Source: Ophiura sarsii (Eukaryota > Echinodermata > Ophiuroidea > Amphilepidida > Ophiuridae). From it: 64,000 nucleotides of DNA. The notes under the pieces were generated by a model. It saw only the letters and a program-made list of their open reading frames with translations. It had not been told where the DNA came from and did no database searches. The DNA lies in the NCBI GenBank assembly GCA_035610835.1, contig CM069446.1, positions 47,655,625 to 47,719,624 on the forward strand, written 5' to 3'. Both the position numbers and the translations under genes were made by a program. This document shows positions 13,641 through 24,407 of this stretch, piece by piece (within the stretch, counting starts at the first letter, position 1; the number at the start of each line of letters is the position of its first letter).

Positions 13641-13649
13641 TAGAGAGTA

Positions 13650-14885
13650 GACAGACACATAGATGCAACAACAGTTGTCATCCAACTATACCATTTATTT
13701 TTGTCATTGGTATGCATTCACAGCATCATTATTGTGTCTATAATAATTGTTTCATAAATACTCTATTGGATAAAACTGAATCTAATAAATGTTTGCCGAC
13801 CACTTAACGGTCATTCCTTACTGGCATTGCTTAGCGTCTAGTGGTTTCTAATAACGTGTTTTACGTCATTTGTTCTTTTAATGATTTTACTTCAGCCGGC
13901 AGTGACTTAATAACCGGTCACCATTAGGACGCTTGGCCTCAAACTATCTTAATCGCTGCGGTTGGCTTGTCGTTCGTTGGTTGTCATTTGTATTTCTTAC
14001 TCGATTCGAGCTTAAGATGCCACGACTAGAAGTAGGTAGTACCATGCCTTTAACAATGAGTGATTTCCATTAAGCTATTGAAGTTTGTTTATAAACATGA
14101 CATTATCCGCCGGGTAAATATTATTGTAAAAGAAACGAAGGAATCAATTATACCAAAAAGCTATTAATATCAAAACCCCTCATGAAACGCTTCCGTGTCA
14201 AATTATGACGTCTTGATGACGTCATTGAACACTTTTTGTCTGATGTTGGAGGATGAATTCCTTTCTACTCTATTATGATCATGGTATATTAAAGTCAATA
14301 CCGTATTGTTTTCTTACTACATATCAATAGTAGGTTATAAACACATGATCGTCCCATGTCAGGAACAGCTATACTGTAACAAGCTGAGTTAACTTTTATT
14401 TAGCAAAGTCGGATCGAAATCTCCTTAACGTTGCGTATTGGCCACGAATCACTATCAATCAAATTAATTTTGTTTGATTAGACCCATGTAACATTTTATA
14501 ATCTCCGTAATTTTGTGGACACGTGTCTCAAACGATATCCATTATTTGCATTCGACCTGTGTTGTTTAACAAGCTGTCTTAAGCGTTCATGTGCAATAAT
14601 ATTTGGATCTAATAATCGGTAATGTAGCGTTATGTTTGACATGATATGCTATGTCGAGTGCTGTCAGCTCGTATTGACGTATAACTAGCTAATTTTAAAT
14701 ATTGTGAGATTATTATTCTGTAATAAATATAAGAGGGCCTGACGTTTTGATCCTGGCAAAATCGTTGAAAAGGCAAAATTGACAGAATACGTGAGTCAAA
14801 ATATTCAGGTCCCGATTTCACCGATTATTTAAAACCAGTATAAACATAATACGTTTAATGACATGCATACCAAGAACACAGTGCT
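13650..14885. other. No gene seen
   Basis: AT-rich; no frame with plausible product. Confidence 0.5.
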
Positions 14886-14889
14886 AGCA

Positions 14890-15165
14890 ATAACCTCATT
14901 TTTGTTTTATTCAAATTGGTTATTCTAAACGGGAGATATGTGCTTTTCCCCAAATTCTATGAAATTAAATCTGTTCCAACTTCCATGTTACCACCATGAA
15001 AGAAATTGCCGAATGGGGCGCAAGTTAAACAGGTTTAATGAAGTTGAACTGAGCTTATTGAATCCAGTTCCAGAACATTACACACATGTCACACGTGACA
15101 AATATAGCCTTCTTTTATTGGGATAAGTGCAATAAAAATGTTATGACAAAGTTATTTTACTAATA
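14890..15165 (+). repeat. Dispersed repeat D, copy 2
   Basis: The same blocks as at 9308-9600, in the same orientation, roughly 75-80% alike by eye. Nothing more can be said about its nature. Confidence 0.65.
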
Positions 15166-15335
15166 TTTTAGTAATCCAAGCGTACTCCCGCGATTATGTC
15201 CACACGCACTCGTCACGTATACGATACAGTCGGATACACAGTGCGTTAGTTACCTTCATACGCGCCCGCGTCCTTGTATTTATCCGATGCAGTAAAGGCG
15301 GCTTCGAAAATTTAGAACTGATCAAACTATAGCTT
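15165..15335 (+). repeat. GC-rich dispersed repeat, third copy
   Basis: GTCACGTATACGA, CGCGCCCGCGTCCTTGTATT and GATCAAACTATAG match 13480-13640 in order. Confidence 0.5.
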
Positions 15336-15339
15336 TGTT

Positions 15340-16580
15340 ATATTACTCTATTACTCCCCTATTTATCCTTCTGTCACTTTGTCGATCTATTGTCTTGTCA
15401 TGTCCTGCCCTCTGTTTTACTGTCTATATATTGTATGTATGTTGTATACTGTTATTTTGGCCAGGATCGAAAAGACAGGTCCTCCCATGTGTATTACATT
15501 TACTTACACAGGTCGATTAGAGTATCTTTGTCATTATATTATTAGTCTGTCAAAAATAACCCGTACAGTTTTATGAATAGTTCTGAACGGTGATATCCCT
15601 CACGATCACACTTCATTCTGTTACGTAGAAAATATCCAATCATTAGTAACCTTTTTTCACACATAGACATATCGATATTTATTTTATTTTTTGAGATTAT
15701 TGTTTCTCACAACAGTAAATAAACTTACCTCTGGGATAGCTTTCTGGCAGCAACTCGCTTGCCTTTCGTCAGCCCCAATAACACATATCGAGTTATGCCC
15801 TACTCATCTTAGTGAGCTTAACCCGCAACCAGAACATCACGAAGTTACGATATGTATCTTGTTTAAATTCATTTAATTTCGCAATGAGGACAGCCAGGTA
15901 ACCCAACCAGGCCAACCGGCATGCCTTAAAGTGAGAGAAAAATAAAAACTCACTAATATACCTGTCATTTTGACTCGGTTATTGTTCTAAAAGCTTTTCT
16001 TCAACATTATTTTTCAAATATATATATCTAATGTCTGTAAGTGATTTTGTCTTATGATATCATTTTAATATGTATGCAATTATTCTACATCGACCACCAC
16101 AATAGCTGTCTCCCTTGCTCAGCAACCATGTGATCTACGGGTCAAAAAGTATCCTTTTCAAAGGGCAAAAAGAGGATTTATCTGAGAGTTGACCTTTATT
16201 TTTCTTCTGTACAAAGAAAAGCTCCATATCCTAAAGCAATGATTGAAATAGCGTGGAAGCTGTTTTATCTCTCACAAAGCCATTTCACACTCAAACCTGT
16301 CAAAGAGCGATGTTTCGTCAATCCAATTCTAAGATAGCTTCAAGATTCGGTATGTCTTCAAAATGATCATCATCAACTGCCAATAGTGTTTTCAAATCAC
16401 AGAGGAAGACAGTGCAGTAGAGGCTTTATTATTGCGCAATACCCCCAACAGGCATTTCTCCTATATCTTTGCTAACCTATTTCCATCGGATAGACCATTG
16501 GTAATCTGACCAACAGATAAACATCGAATGTTTCATGGGAAATTGCTGGGATCATGAAAGTCAATGTTAGAGATACCTAC
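15340..16580. other. No gene seen
   Basis: Short overlapping frames only. A pyrimidine-rich stretch at 15345-15440 is not enough for an exon call. Confidence 0.5.
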
Positions 16581-16890
16581 GGAAAAAAGTGTACTTAAGG
16601 TTCCCAGATGAGTGTCGCTCGATACTGGTACATGTAATCTGCCAGGATCGCTCGAAACTGGTACATCACTATCTATTGTTCCGGTATCGGTCGATACTGG
16701 CACTTGTTATATATTCCAGTATTTCCCGATACTGGAACGGTTTTATTCCAGTATATCTCGATACAGGAGCAAATTGAGTGTCCCAGTATTTCCTATAATA
16801 CAAGACCGGTTTTTTTTTCCAGTATCGCCCGAAACTGGAACATGTATATCGTTTTAGTATTGGTCGGTAGAACATGATTCCAGCATTCAT
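16581..16890. repeat. CCAGTATCG palindrome array 1
   Basis: Repeated words of the type CCAGTATCGNNCGATACTGG at 20-40 bp spacing. The left end is GGAAAAAAGTGTACTTAAGG, matching the outer ends of the 33.7-34.4 kb array. No right terminus is found. Frames across it are repeat shadows. Confidence 0.8.
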
Positions 16891-17439
16891 TATTTACAGA
16901 TTGCGCTCCGCAATTCGTCAGCGTCCGATTGGTTTTTCGAGACCTCAAATTAATCGGTATTTGAATCGTACGTTGTCATATTGATTAAATGTTAGAATGG
17001 ATCTATATACCTATTTCAACGGTAGTGTAGCAAGCTAGGTACAATGTATTTACATTGTGACGCGTTAAATAAGCCAAGAAAAAAATATCAGTATAATCCT
17101 AAATAGTAGACAAATAGATAGCTGATTTATATAAATGTCGGTAGACCTTCATAGCGTGCGAATGGTCAAGTAGCATTTTGACTTCATCGTTAGGAATTGC
17201 TGCACTGTTTGTCAAATCGACCTACTGAAAGCTGACTCCGTGACCTGCTTCTAAAGGAGCGGGACTGCCATGAAGACGATTCGGGTTCAATGTTTATATC
17301 ATAAAATAACATTGCAGTTGATTAAGGGGACGATAATTATTATCACTATTATTTCCCACGCATTTTTTCTCAAGAATGGACACACCCTGTTCAATGCTGG
17401 ATAGTCCTAAGATAGATGAAAGGGAAACCCTTCCCAGTA

Positions 17440-18133
17440 CACTGAAAACCTAAACTAATCAGCCTGACTAACTTGAAGCTAGTCCACATGGTGCCCATCT
17501 TGACTAGCTTTAGCCTAGTCCAGCATTGCTGGACTAGCTTTTCGTTAGTCGCTCGACTAGCTTGATTTTAGTCCGTCCTAAGCTGGACTAGTTTAGGCTA
17601 GTCGCTCGACTAGCTTTGAGATAGTCCATATGGTGCCTATCTTGAGCCTAGTCCAGCATTGCTGGACGTTAGTCGCTCGACTCGACTAGTTTGATGTTAG
17701 TTCGTCCAAAGCTGGACTAGTTTAGGCTAGTCGCTCGACTAGCTTAAAGTTAGCCCTGATGGTGTCCATCTTGACTAGCTTTAGCCTAGTCCATCGTTGC
17801 TTGCTTTACGTAAGTCGCTCGACTAGCTTTTATTCTTTGACCATTACCTCGTAGCAATGGTTGTATGTAATGTTAGCAGAATATGATATCATAGGTGTTT
17901 ATTTCCGATAAATGCAATTTTGCGATGGACAGAGAATATCAATCTATGATTCGGAGTGAATAATTAATTTATTTTTGTTTAAATCTCATCACTCGGTGAG
18001 TAAGTAACATGAGAATTGGATAAATCACTCTCTATAGAGTGATTTTCCACTCTATTAGAGTGAATATAATTTCCCTCCTGTGTTAGAGTATTTTTGTTCT
18101 CACTCTTTTACTTTTAGAGAGTATATAGTCAGC
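17440..18133. mobile_element. Mosaic foldback-type element with two different arms
   Basis: The left arm (17440-17830) is built of CTAGTC/GACTAGC words and starts TA-CACTGAAAACC. The right arm (17990-18133) is built of ACTCTATAGAGTG words and ends AGAGAGTA-TA. The 17835-17985 interior is unique. The two arms are unrelated, unlike a normal TIR element. Confidence 0.5.
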
Positions 18134-18345
18134 ATGAAGAAGACTTAAACAATTACGTGGGGTTAGTGATAAGTCTACCTGTATCATATACAAAATTAAA
18201 GCTGATATAAAGAACATGTCCATAGAAATAAACACATATTTACATTGGTCTCAGTACATTTCGAGAAAAAACACAATTACTGTGATTGCAACAACAGCCA
18301 CACAAATAACATAAATCAAAGATGTAAATTATTCTTTTTCTATCA

Positions 18346-18351
18346 TTTATT
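18346..18351 (-). terminator. Poly(A) signal AATAAA for the neuropeptide gene
   Basis: AATAAA on the minus strand lies about 131 nt past the TAG stop at 18484-18482, a sensible 3' UTR length. In AT-rich DNA a chance match is possible. Confidence 0.5.
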
Positions 18352-18481
18352 GAATATTAAATACAACAACCACCCATATGTTTTACATTTTGAATGTTAT
18401 AGAATAATTAATTTCAATATTCTGGTCGAGGAATTTATATCGAGAACGAGAAGCGATGCCGAAACTGAGAGTTCCAATGCT

Positions 18482-19336
18482 CTATGAAGAATCCATATCA
18501 ATCATATCGTTAGAATCTCGTTTACCAGTAAACCCAGAGTTCAAAGGATCCATCATGTTGTTAAAACCCCGTTTACCCGCGAAACCAGAGTTCAAAGGAT
18601 CCATCATGTTATTAAAATCCCGTTTACCAGAGAAACCAGAGTTCAAAGGATCCATCATGCTGTTAAAACCCCGTTTACCCGCGAAACCCGAGTTCAAAGG
18701 ATCCATCATGTTGTTAAAACCTCGTTTACCTGCGAAACCCGAGTTCAAAGGATCCATCATGCTGTTAAAACCCCGTTTACCAGCGAAACCCGAGTTCAAA
18801 GGATCCATCATGTTGTTAAAACCCCGTTTACCAGCGAAACCCGAGTTCAAAGGATCCATCATGTTGTTAAAACCCCGTTTACCCGTGAAACCCGAGTTCA
18901 AAGGATCCATCATGCTGTTAAAACCCCGTTTACCCGCGAAACCCGAGTTCAAAGGATCCATCATGCTGTTAAAACCCCGTTTACCCGCGAAACCAGAGTT
19001 CAAAGGATCCATCATGTTGTTAAAACCCCGTTTACCCGCGAAACCCGAGTTCAAAGGATCCATCATGTTGCTAAAACCTCGTTTACCCGCGAAACCAGAG
19101 TTCAATGGGTCCATCATGTTGTTAAAACCCCGTTTACCGGCGTATCCTGCGTTCAACGGGTCCATAAAGTTGCTAAAACGCCGTTTATCCGACGAATCGC
19201 GGGTTTCATACAAATATCCATACTCCCCTGGTGAACGAGCAAAGACGGTCATAAAGGGATCTTGAACGAAATTAAACCTCCTTTTTCGCTCCTCTTCCTG
19301 CTGATTCATCATTTCCTGTTCTTGAAAATCAAGCGC
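18482..19336 (-). CDS. Pedal peptide/orcokinin-type neuropeptide precursor, coding exon 2 (peptide array)
   Basis: This exon encodes residues 34-317 of a secreted precursor that is processed into many copies of a 14-residue peptide. Seen directly: an acidic Q/E-rich spacer (res 34-49), RKRR, a divergent copy FNFVQDPFMTVFA (54-66), a 20-residue spacer ending KRR, then thirteen copies ending G-K-R. The first is FSNFMDPLNAGYAGKR (87-102). The next twelve are 17-residue units of the form GFNNMMDPLNSGFAGKR (103-306), with N/S swaps at position 4 and A/T/S before the Gly. A decayed tail DSNDMIDMDSS precedes TAG. KR is the expected prohormone-convertase site and Gly the amidation donor. The DPL-x-x-GF core matches the PP/OK family; as I recall, starfish myorelaxant peptide has a similar core. 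The exon start was chosen at a polypyrimidine tract plus TTTCTAG, where an in-frame TAG immediately precedes the exon. The first Met in the frame (19312) lacks a signal peptide, so it is not the true start. The family assignment is an inference from the motif. Confidence 0.92.
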   Translation of the reverse strand, partial: ALDFQEQEMMNQQEEERKRRFNFVQDPFMTVFARSPGEYGYLYETRDSSDKRRFSNFMDPLNAGYAGKRGFNNMMDPLNSGFAGKRGFSNMMDPLNSGFAGKRGFNNMMDPLNSGFAGKRGFNSMMDPLNSGFAGKRGFNSMMDPLNSGFTGKRGFNNMMDPLNSGFAGKRGFNNMMDPLNSGFAGKRGFNSMMDPLNSGFAGKRGFNNMMDPLNSGFAGKRGFNSMMDPLNSGFSGKRDFNNMMDPLNSGFAGKRGFNNMMDPLNSGFTGKRDSNDMIDMDSS

Positions 19337-19437
19337 CTAGAAACGAAAAAATAACAAAACAATAAAATATGATATCGTTAAAACCAATCATTGCGTACAC
19401 GGATACGTGTAAATATAACAAAACAGTACAGGATGTA

Positions 19438-19714
19438 TGAAGAGCTTTGTTGCAAAAGGGCCACCAGACCACTACAACATGTTACTCATTTTGCATTATT
19501 GAATTTGCATTGACAAGTCCATGGAACTAATCAAATGATTGTAGGGGTGTGTTCATTACTGTTTCTGTATGACTTGGATTAGTGCATCCATGCGTACCAA
19601 TTGAGGTACCAACAATACAAGCCACATTCCACATAATAAATAGCCATCCATTCAATAATGCAAATGAGTAACATGTAAAAGTGGATGTAGGCCCTTTTGC
19701 AACACAGCTCTTCA
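19438..19714. mobile_element. TA-target MITE, 277 bp, in the neuropeptide intron
   Basis: TIRs of about 70 bp begin TGAAGAGCTKTGTTGCAAAA and include ATGTTACTCATTTTGCATTA. TA is duplicated at 19436-19437 and 19715-19716. It lies only 100 bp from the splice acceptor of exon 2. Confidence 0.82.
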
Positions 19715-19724
19715 TATACTGCGC

Positions 19725-19970
19725 TCCGCAATGCTTTCCTATGAGTTACCTTGTACAGTAACTCCTATTAACACAATTCGTGATTATATAAAAGTAGTTT
19801 TGCTTTCCTATGATAAAATCTTCCATCCCACGATTTACCTTGCAACTCATATTACCACAATTCGTGATTATATAAAACTGATGTTGCTTTCCTATGAGGA
19901 AATAGCTTTGGAAGATCGTCTATACCTCGAGTTACCTTGGAACTCATATTACCAAAATTCGTAATTATAT
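19725..19970 (+). repeat. Short tandem duplication, about three units of 80-100 bp
   Basis: Units contain TTGCTTTCCTATGA, TACCTTG(T/C/G) and AATTCGTGATTATATAAAA, repeated at about 19731, 19801 and 19885. Intronic. Confidence 0.7.
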
Positions 19971-19971
19971 A

Positions 19972-20986
19972 CGAGGGTCTATCAATAAGTTCTACCTCCT
20001 CCTTTTCCATATCCTAATATGAATGTCCGCCTGATGACCTTGTCATGATTAAAACTGTGATTCATGGCTACACATGTAAAGTAAATAATATTGATATATG
20101 TTTCACTTTTGTTTTGATTTGGTCAAGCCAAGAGAGAGATTGTGGACAACGGAAACGGAAATTACTGTTTTTTGTTTTTTCTCCATATTGTATGGTAGAT
20201 ATAAGGGCACGATTTAGATACTGACAACGGAAAACAATGGATGACATCTAGATATAATACGGTATTATCATGTATGAATAACATTGTAAGCAATAGTATA
20301 ATATCAACTCGAATATATTGCTGCTATGACTTTAGCATACCGGAATATAATTGCTAATCAGTCTATTCGTTGTTACGATTCATGCCACAGCGATGCCTCG
20401 TATATTATTATCTTTAGCATGATAGTCATTTTTTGAGTTTTCATATATAGGCAATCTTCAAAACAGTCAATCAGATAGTCAATAGTAGAAAAATCATCTT
20501 GGAGAGACTTGGAATCCCTCCATTTAGTCCTATATATTGAAGATCTCTCAGTTTGTATGAAAATAAAATATGACTTTTGCCGTGTTACCTATACGGAAGG
20601 GTTAAGCTTGATGGTTGTCCTGATCTAGTTGTGGCTAATCAGACATATTTTCGTATCAAATTAGTCACTGTTTGCGCTTATAGTCTGTTAAAGAGATATC
20701 TGAACCTTAGAACGTTTATACTTGACCGATAAGTACGTTTTGTCTCTTAGAATTGGTGACATGATGAGCACTTTAGAGATATTTTGCTGTTTTTCATCCG
20801 TTTTCGTCACACTAAAATGCACATTCGGTTTTCACTGCATCTCCAAGAAAGTACAACCAGTACTCAGACCAATTTACTATATATTTGTAGCTGTTATTCA
20901 GAGCTACAATTGTGGAATATTTCATAAGACTGACATATGATGGCAAAGTTATGAGAAAGGAGGTAGAACTTATTGAATGACCCTCG
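19972..20986. mobile_element. Mariner-like TIR element, no transposase
   Basis: The TIRs CGAGGGTC(T/A)NTCAATAAG continue to GTTCTACCTCCT, with TA on both sides (19970-19971, 20987-20988). This tip type is that of mariner-like elements. The 1 kb interior has no transposase homology that I recognise; a 110-codon minus frame merely reads across the right tip. Confidence 0.7.
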
Positions 20987-21309
20987 TAAAACTGGTTTTC
21001 ATCGTATGTCAATTTTAAAGTCATATATTTCTGATTAAATGTTTCTACATATGCTTTTTGTATTTCTGACACTGAAATCCCGCCTCTTAGATCAAATGCA
21101 CAATGTTTAAGTACACAGGTTGTCTCAAAAAGATTACAACGCACTTTTTAGAGCACTTCCATCCAAGCTTGTCTGTTATACAGATTTTCATTTGCACGGG
21201 TGGTTACTTTACTCATTTTCTTTTCTATTAGCCAGCACTGTTGAATCTCTGTGATGAATGTATTTCTTCATATCATAAGAGTACTACATGTAAGTGATAA
21301 TCGATAGTG

Positions 21310-21470
21310 ACATTTATAACAACAACAAAACAAAAACAATACCACTCATTGTAAGGAGAGAGATTAGGACTGCTTCTTTTAATCTAAAAATATTTATAAA
21401 GTCTTGAAAAAGTGAATAAGATGGTTGAATTGGAGTTCAGGCTATACTAACAGCTATAGTGCCTAAAACG
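21310..21470 (+). repeat. Dispersed repeat E, copy 1
   Basis: ACAACAAAACAAAAACAATAC, CTTTTAATCTAAAAATA and TGAATAAGATGGTTGAATTG recur in reverse at 27815-27960. Confidence 0.6.
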
Positions 21471-22723
21471 TACCATGGTGTGATTCACGTGTAAAAAATG
21501 AAACCCCCCTCCCCCAACAAAAATGGTACATTGTTACAGACACTGACTGTTAGATCTAATCTGGAGGTTTTTACAAGATCAGGTGAATAAACCAAACATG
21601 ATAACAATATTTCATTAAAATGGATTAGGAGATTTGTCTTAATTCAAATTATAACGGTATGGCTTAAGTTAAGATTTAAAATGCCCGTGTCCTAAATGAT
21701 CATTTTAAATGAGCTAATTTTGTACAAATGGTTGGTCAGCAATAGTCAGATCAAGAAAGGGCACGTTAGTTTATTTAAAAACAAACAAACAGAGAACATG
21801 GAAAAAGGTAATGAATGTCATCTTTGATAGTAGTATTGATTTATTTTTTGTGCTGTCGGAATCACTCAAAATTAGAGCAAACTCGGATGGAAGTGTTCTT
21901 TGACTTCTTTTACGTACTCGTTCATTTCTCCGTGATTAATCCAACGGTTAAATATTTGAAATATAATTATCACTATTATTGTAAATAGAGACGTCATTTA
22001 AAGCATTTATGCACAACTATAAGAAAGCATTTTCGTTTGTATACAATATCGTACTTATTTTATCTAGCGAATAATAATCGATTATTGCAGGTCTACCCTG
22101 CATTATTCATCTCCGTCTTTGACCGCTTGGAATGTAAACGCACCTGTTGAAACAACCTGCTATAATAGTTTATTCGCGTAGCGTCAACTGTGCAAACAGG
22201 TGGTTATCGCTATCTGCGGTATGTCTACATCCATATGACTTGTAAAGTATACAGTTGAGCATTGTTACGAATACAGACAGACAGAGACAGCTGCAAAAAC
22301 TTGACTCGTACATTCCTGGTAACACTTTGTACTTAAAATGTATGACGTTTTTTGTTGATTCGTCGCAAAGTGTAAATATTAATTACACCTGCTTCAAATG
22401 ATGTTTTTTATACATCTTTGTTTGGTAATGTTATTAGGAGTTACTTTACATGCTCTATTACTGTCAGGATGTCCCCAAAATAGCTACAATCGTAAGACTA
22501 AGATCTTGCTCCAAACAAAACTGCGCGTGAGATTCCGTTTGATATAACGTTAGAGCTTAGCTTATGACGTCTGTGCTTACATTTAAGTTATTACCACTAT
22601 ACATTGTATAATATAAATAGAACATCATTCATAAAAAGAAAAAGAATGGGTCCGATTTGCATTCATTGCGAACTCGAAATATGAATGAGTGAAATACATT
22701 TGGAATTGAATTTTTTGGTAATA

Positions 22724-23394
22724 CTGTACAGGGTGAACCACAAAGAACGGGTATCTTTTCCAAAGGCTCCACAAAGTCATGCATATTCAGTAGGATTGGT
22801 AGAGCTAAAGCACCCCAAACTTGTGGCTCAATTCAAAAAGTTAATTTAAAAAAAATTGCGTTATCATGTTATACCGGGGTTCAACACCCCGCCGGTGAAT
22901 GTCCTTGCTTATTTTTCGTTGGGACGTTCTCCGGTGTTTGTTAATATTTTTTGTTATATTGTCTATTGTAAAACACCGGTTGGTAAACTGCTTTATATTA
23001 TATTATATATAATATAAAATAATATGTTATGCTAATTTAAGTAAAGCCCCCGATTTTAAAGCCAATCCACTGAATGGTCAAATTAACAAACCATTCTTTA
23101 ACTGTTTCCAATGAGGCTCGCTCTCTTAAATCAACGTAGCTGTCTCTTTTCATATTTTTCTTTAATTCCGGCTTTTCTTTACTCATATTACAACATCGTA
23201 TATCAAATTAGTTATATTTATTTCCACTCATTTTAAGATTTCGTATCCAAGATTCATGTGCCTTTTCAATATTTTCATCTCTGAATCAGCCAGCCAACAA
23301 TACCATATGTATGTGTTATTGCCATCCCGTGGATTGGCTTTAAAATACCGGAGACACAGTCCCCTGGGGCCATAGTCCACCCTGTACAGTAAAG
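22724..23394. mobile_element. Possible TIR element TACTGTACAGGGTG
   Basis: The left end is TACTGTACAGGGTGAACC and the right end is the inverse CACCCTGTACAGTA. An inner inverted pair, TTTAAAGCCAATCCAC and GTGGATTGGCTTTAAAA, lies at 23057 and 23329. A 49-codon minus frame at about 23037-23186 looks protein-like but matches nothing I know. Confidence 0.35.
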
Positions 23395-23586
23395 TGCACA
23401 TGTAGGTTGTTATGTGGCACTCATTTCTACACGCAACACTAGTTTTACGCTCCATTCCGTGTATATTTGTGGATGCCGGACTATGGCACCAGGGGGCAGG
23501 GCTCCTTTCACATCAGGTTATATACACACTAAAAACGACGGGGTCAAAATATTGACCCTCTTACGGGGTCAGTTTTATTTAACCCG

Positions 23587-23818
23587 ATTCGTGGTTAAAT
23601 CAACCACTGTTGGGGTCATTTGGCATCATATTGAAATGACCCCTAAAAGGGTCATATTTAAATGACCCTAAATATAGTCATGAATGACCTAGTCATTAAA
23701 GACCCTAAATATATATGACCCTAAATATAGTCATTTTCAACCACGTTCCTGGGTCATTTGCTAATCGGGATATACCGTTATCAAAATGACCCCTGAATAT
23801 GGTCATTTTTTGACCCTA
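23587..23818 (+). repeat. 232-bp direct repeat, copy 1
   Basis: Begins ATTCGTGGTTAAATCAACC and ends TTTTTGACCCTA, almost identical to 24175-24407. Confidence 0.9.
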
Positions 23819-24174
23819 CACTGCAAAAACTCCGGTGTTAAACTACAACACTGAGCCGGTGTTACGCTCCTGGTGTTAATGTTGGTGTTAGGTCAACACC
23901 ATCGGAATAACTGATGTAACACTTCTCATGGTGTTAAATTTCTTGTGTTAAACTTGGTGTAAGAATAACTCCCATGGGTGTCACTATTCCACACATGCGC
24001 ACGGGGGTGGGTTATATTGGTTTTTTAACACTTTGGATTGTATATTTATATATTTGATCTAGTGATTCGATCTGCAACATGCACCATTCCATAATTAAAT
24101 GGCAAGTAAGAACATTAATTCACAAAAACGTTCAAGTTTTAATAAATTTGAACTGTTGAACAGTGAAATATGTT
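23819..24174. mobile_element. Half foldback element with GGTGTTA arm
   Basis: Starts TA-CACTGCAAAAACTCCGG. An arm of GGTGTTA/TAACACC words (23835-23990) leads to a core (23996-24150) that matches 12718-12870 in reverse. The opposite arm is absent. Both sides are the same 232-bp block. Confidence 0.7.
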
Positions 24175-24407
24175 ATTCGTGGTTAAATCAACCACTGTCG
24201 GGGTCATTTGGCATCATATTGAAATGACCCCTAAAAGGGTCATATTTAAATGACCCTAAATATAGTCATGAATGACCCTAGTCATGAATGACCCTAAATA
24301 TATATGACCCTAAATATAGTCATTTTCAACCACGTTCCGGGGTCATTTGCTAATCGGGATATACCGTTATCAAAATGACCCCTGAATATGGTCATTTTTT
24401 GACCCTA
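24175..24407 (+). repeat. 232-bp direct repeat, copy 2
   Basis: Near-identical to 23587-23818; a few substitutions and a short indel are visible around GACC(C)TAGTCAT. Confidence 0.9.

Noticed and set aside
18456..19265. 269-codon + strand frame through the repeat array
   Set aside because: It is the antisense of the neuropeptide array. The 51-bp period keeps both strands open. It lacks processing logic, and the minus strand has KR sites, amidation Gly, an acceptor and a matching signal-peptide exon.
19312..19312. Met at 19312 as the start of the neuropeptide precursor
   Set aside because: The sequence after it is charged (MMNQQEEERKRR) with no signal peptide. The frame is open upstream to a perfect splice acceptor.
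20812..21144. 110-codon minus frame as a transposase remnant of the mariner-like element
   Set aside because: It reads across the element's right tip into flanking DNA and shows none of the D,D(34)D catalytic spacing.
23037..23186. 49-codon minus frame MSKEKPELKKNMKRDS…
   Set aside because: It looks protein-like, but it lies inside a possible TIR element with inner inverted repeats. Too short and unrecognised to call.
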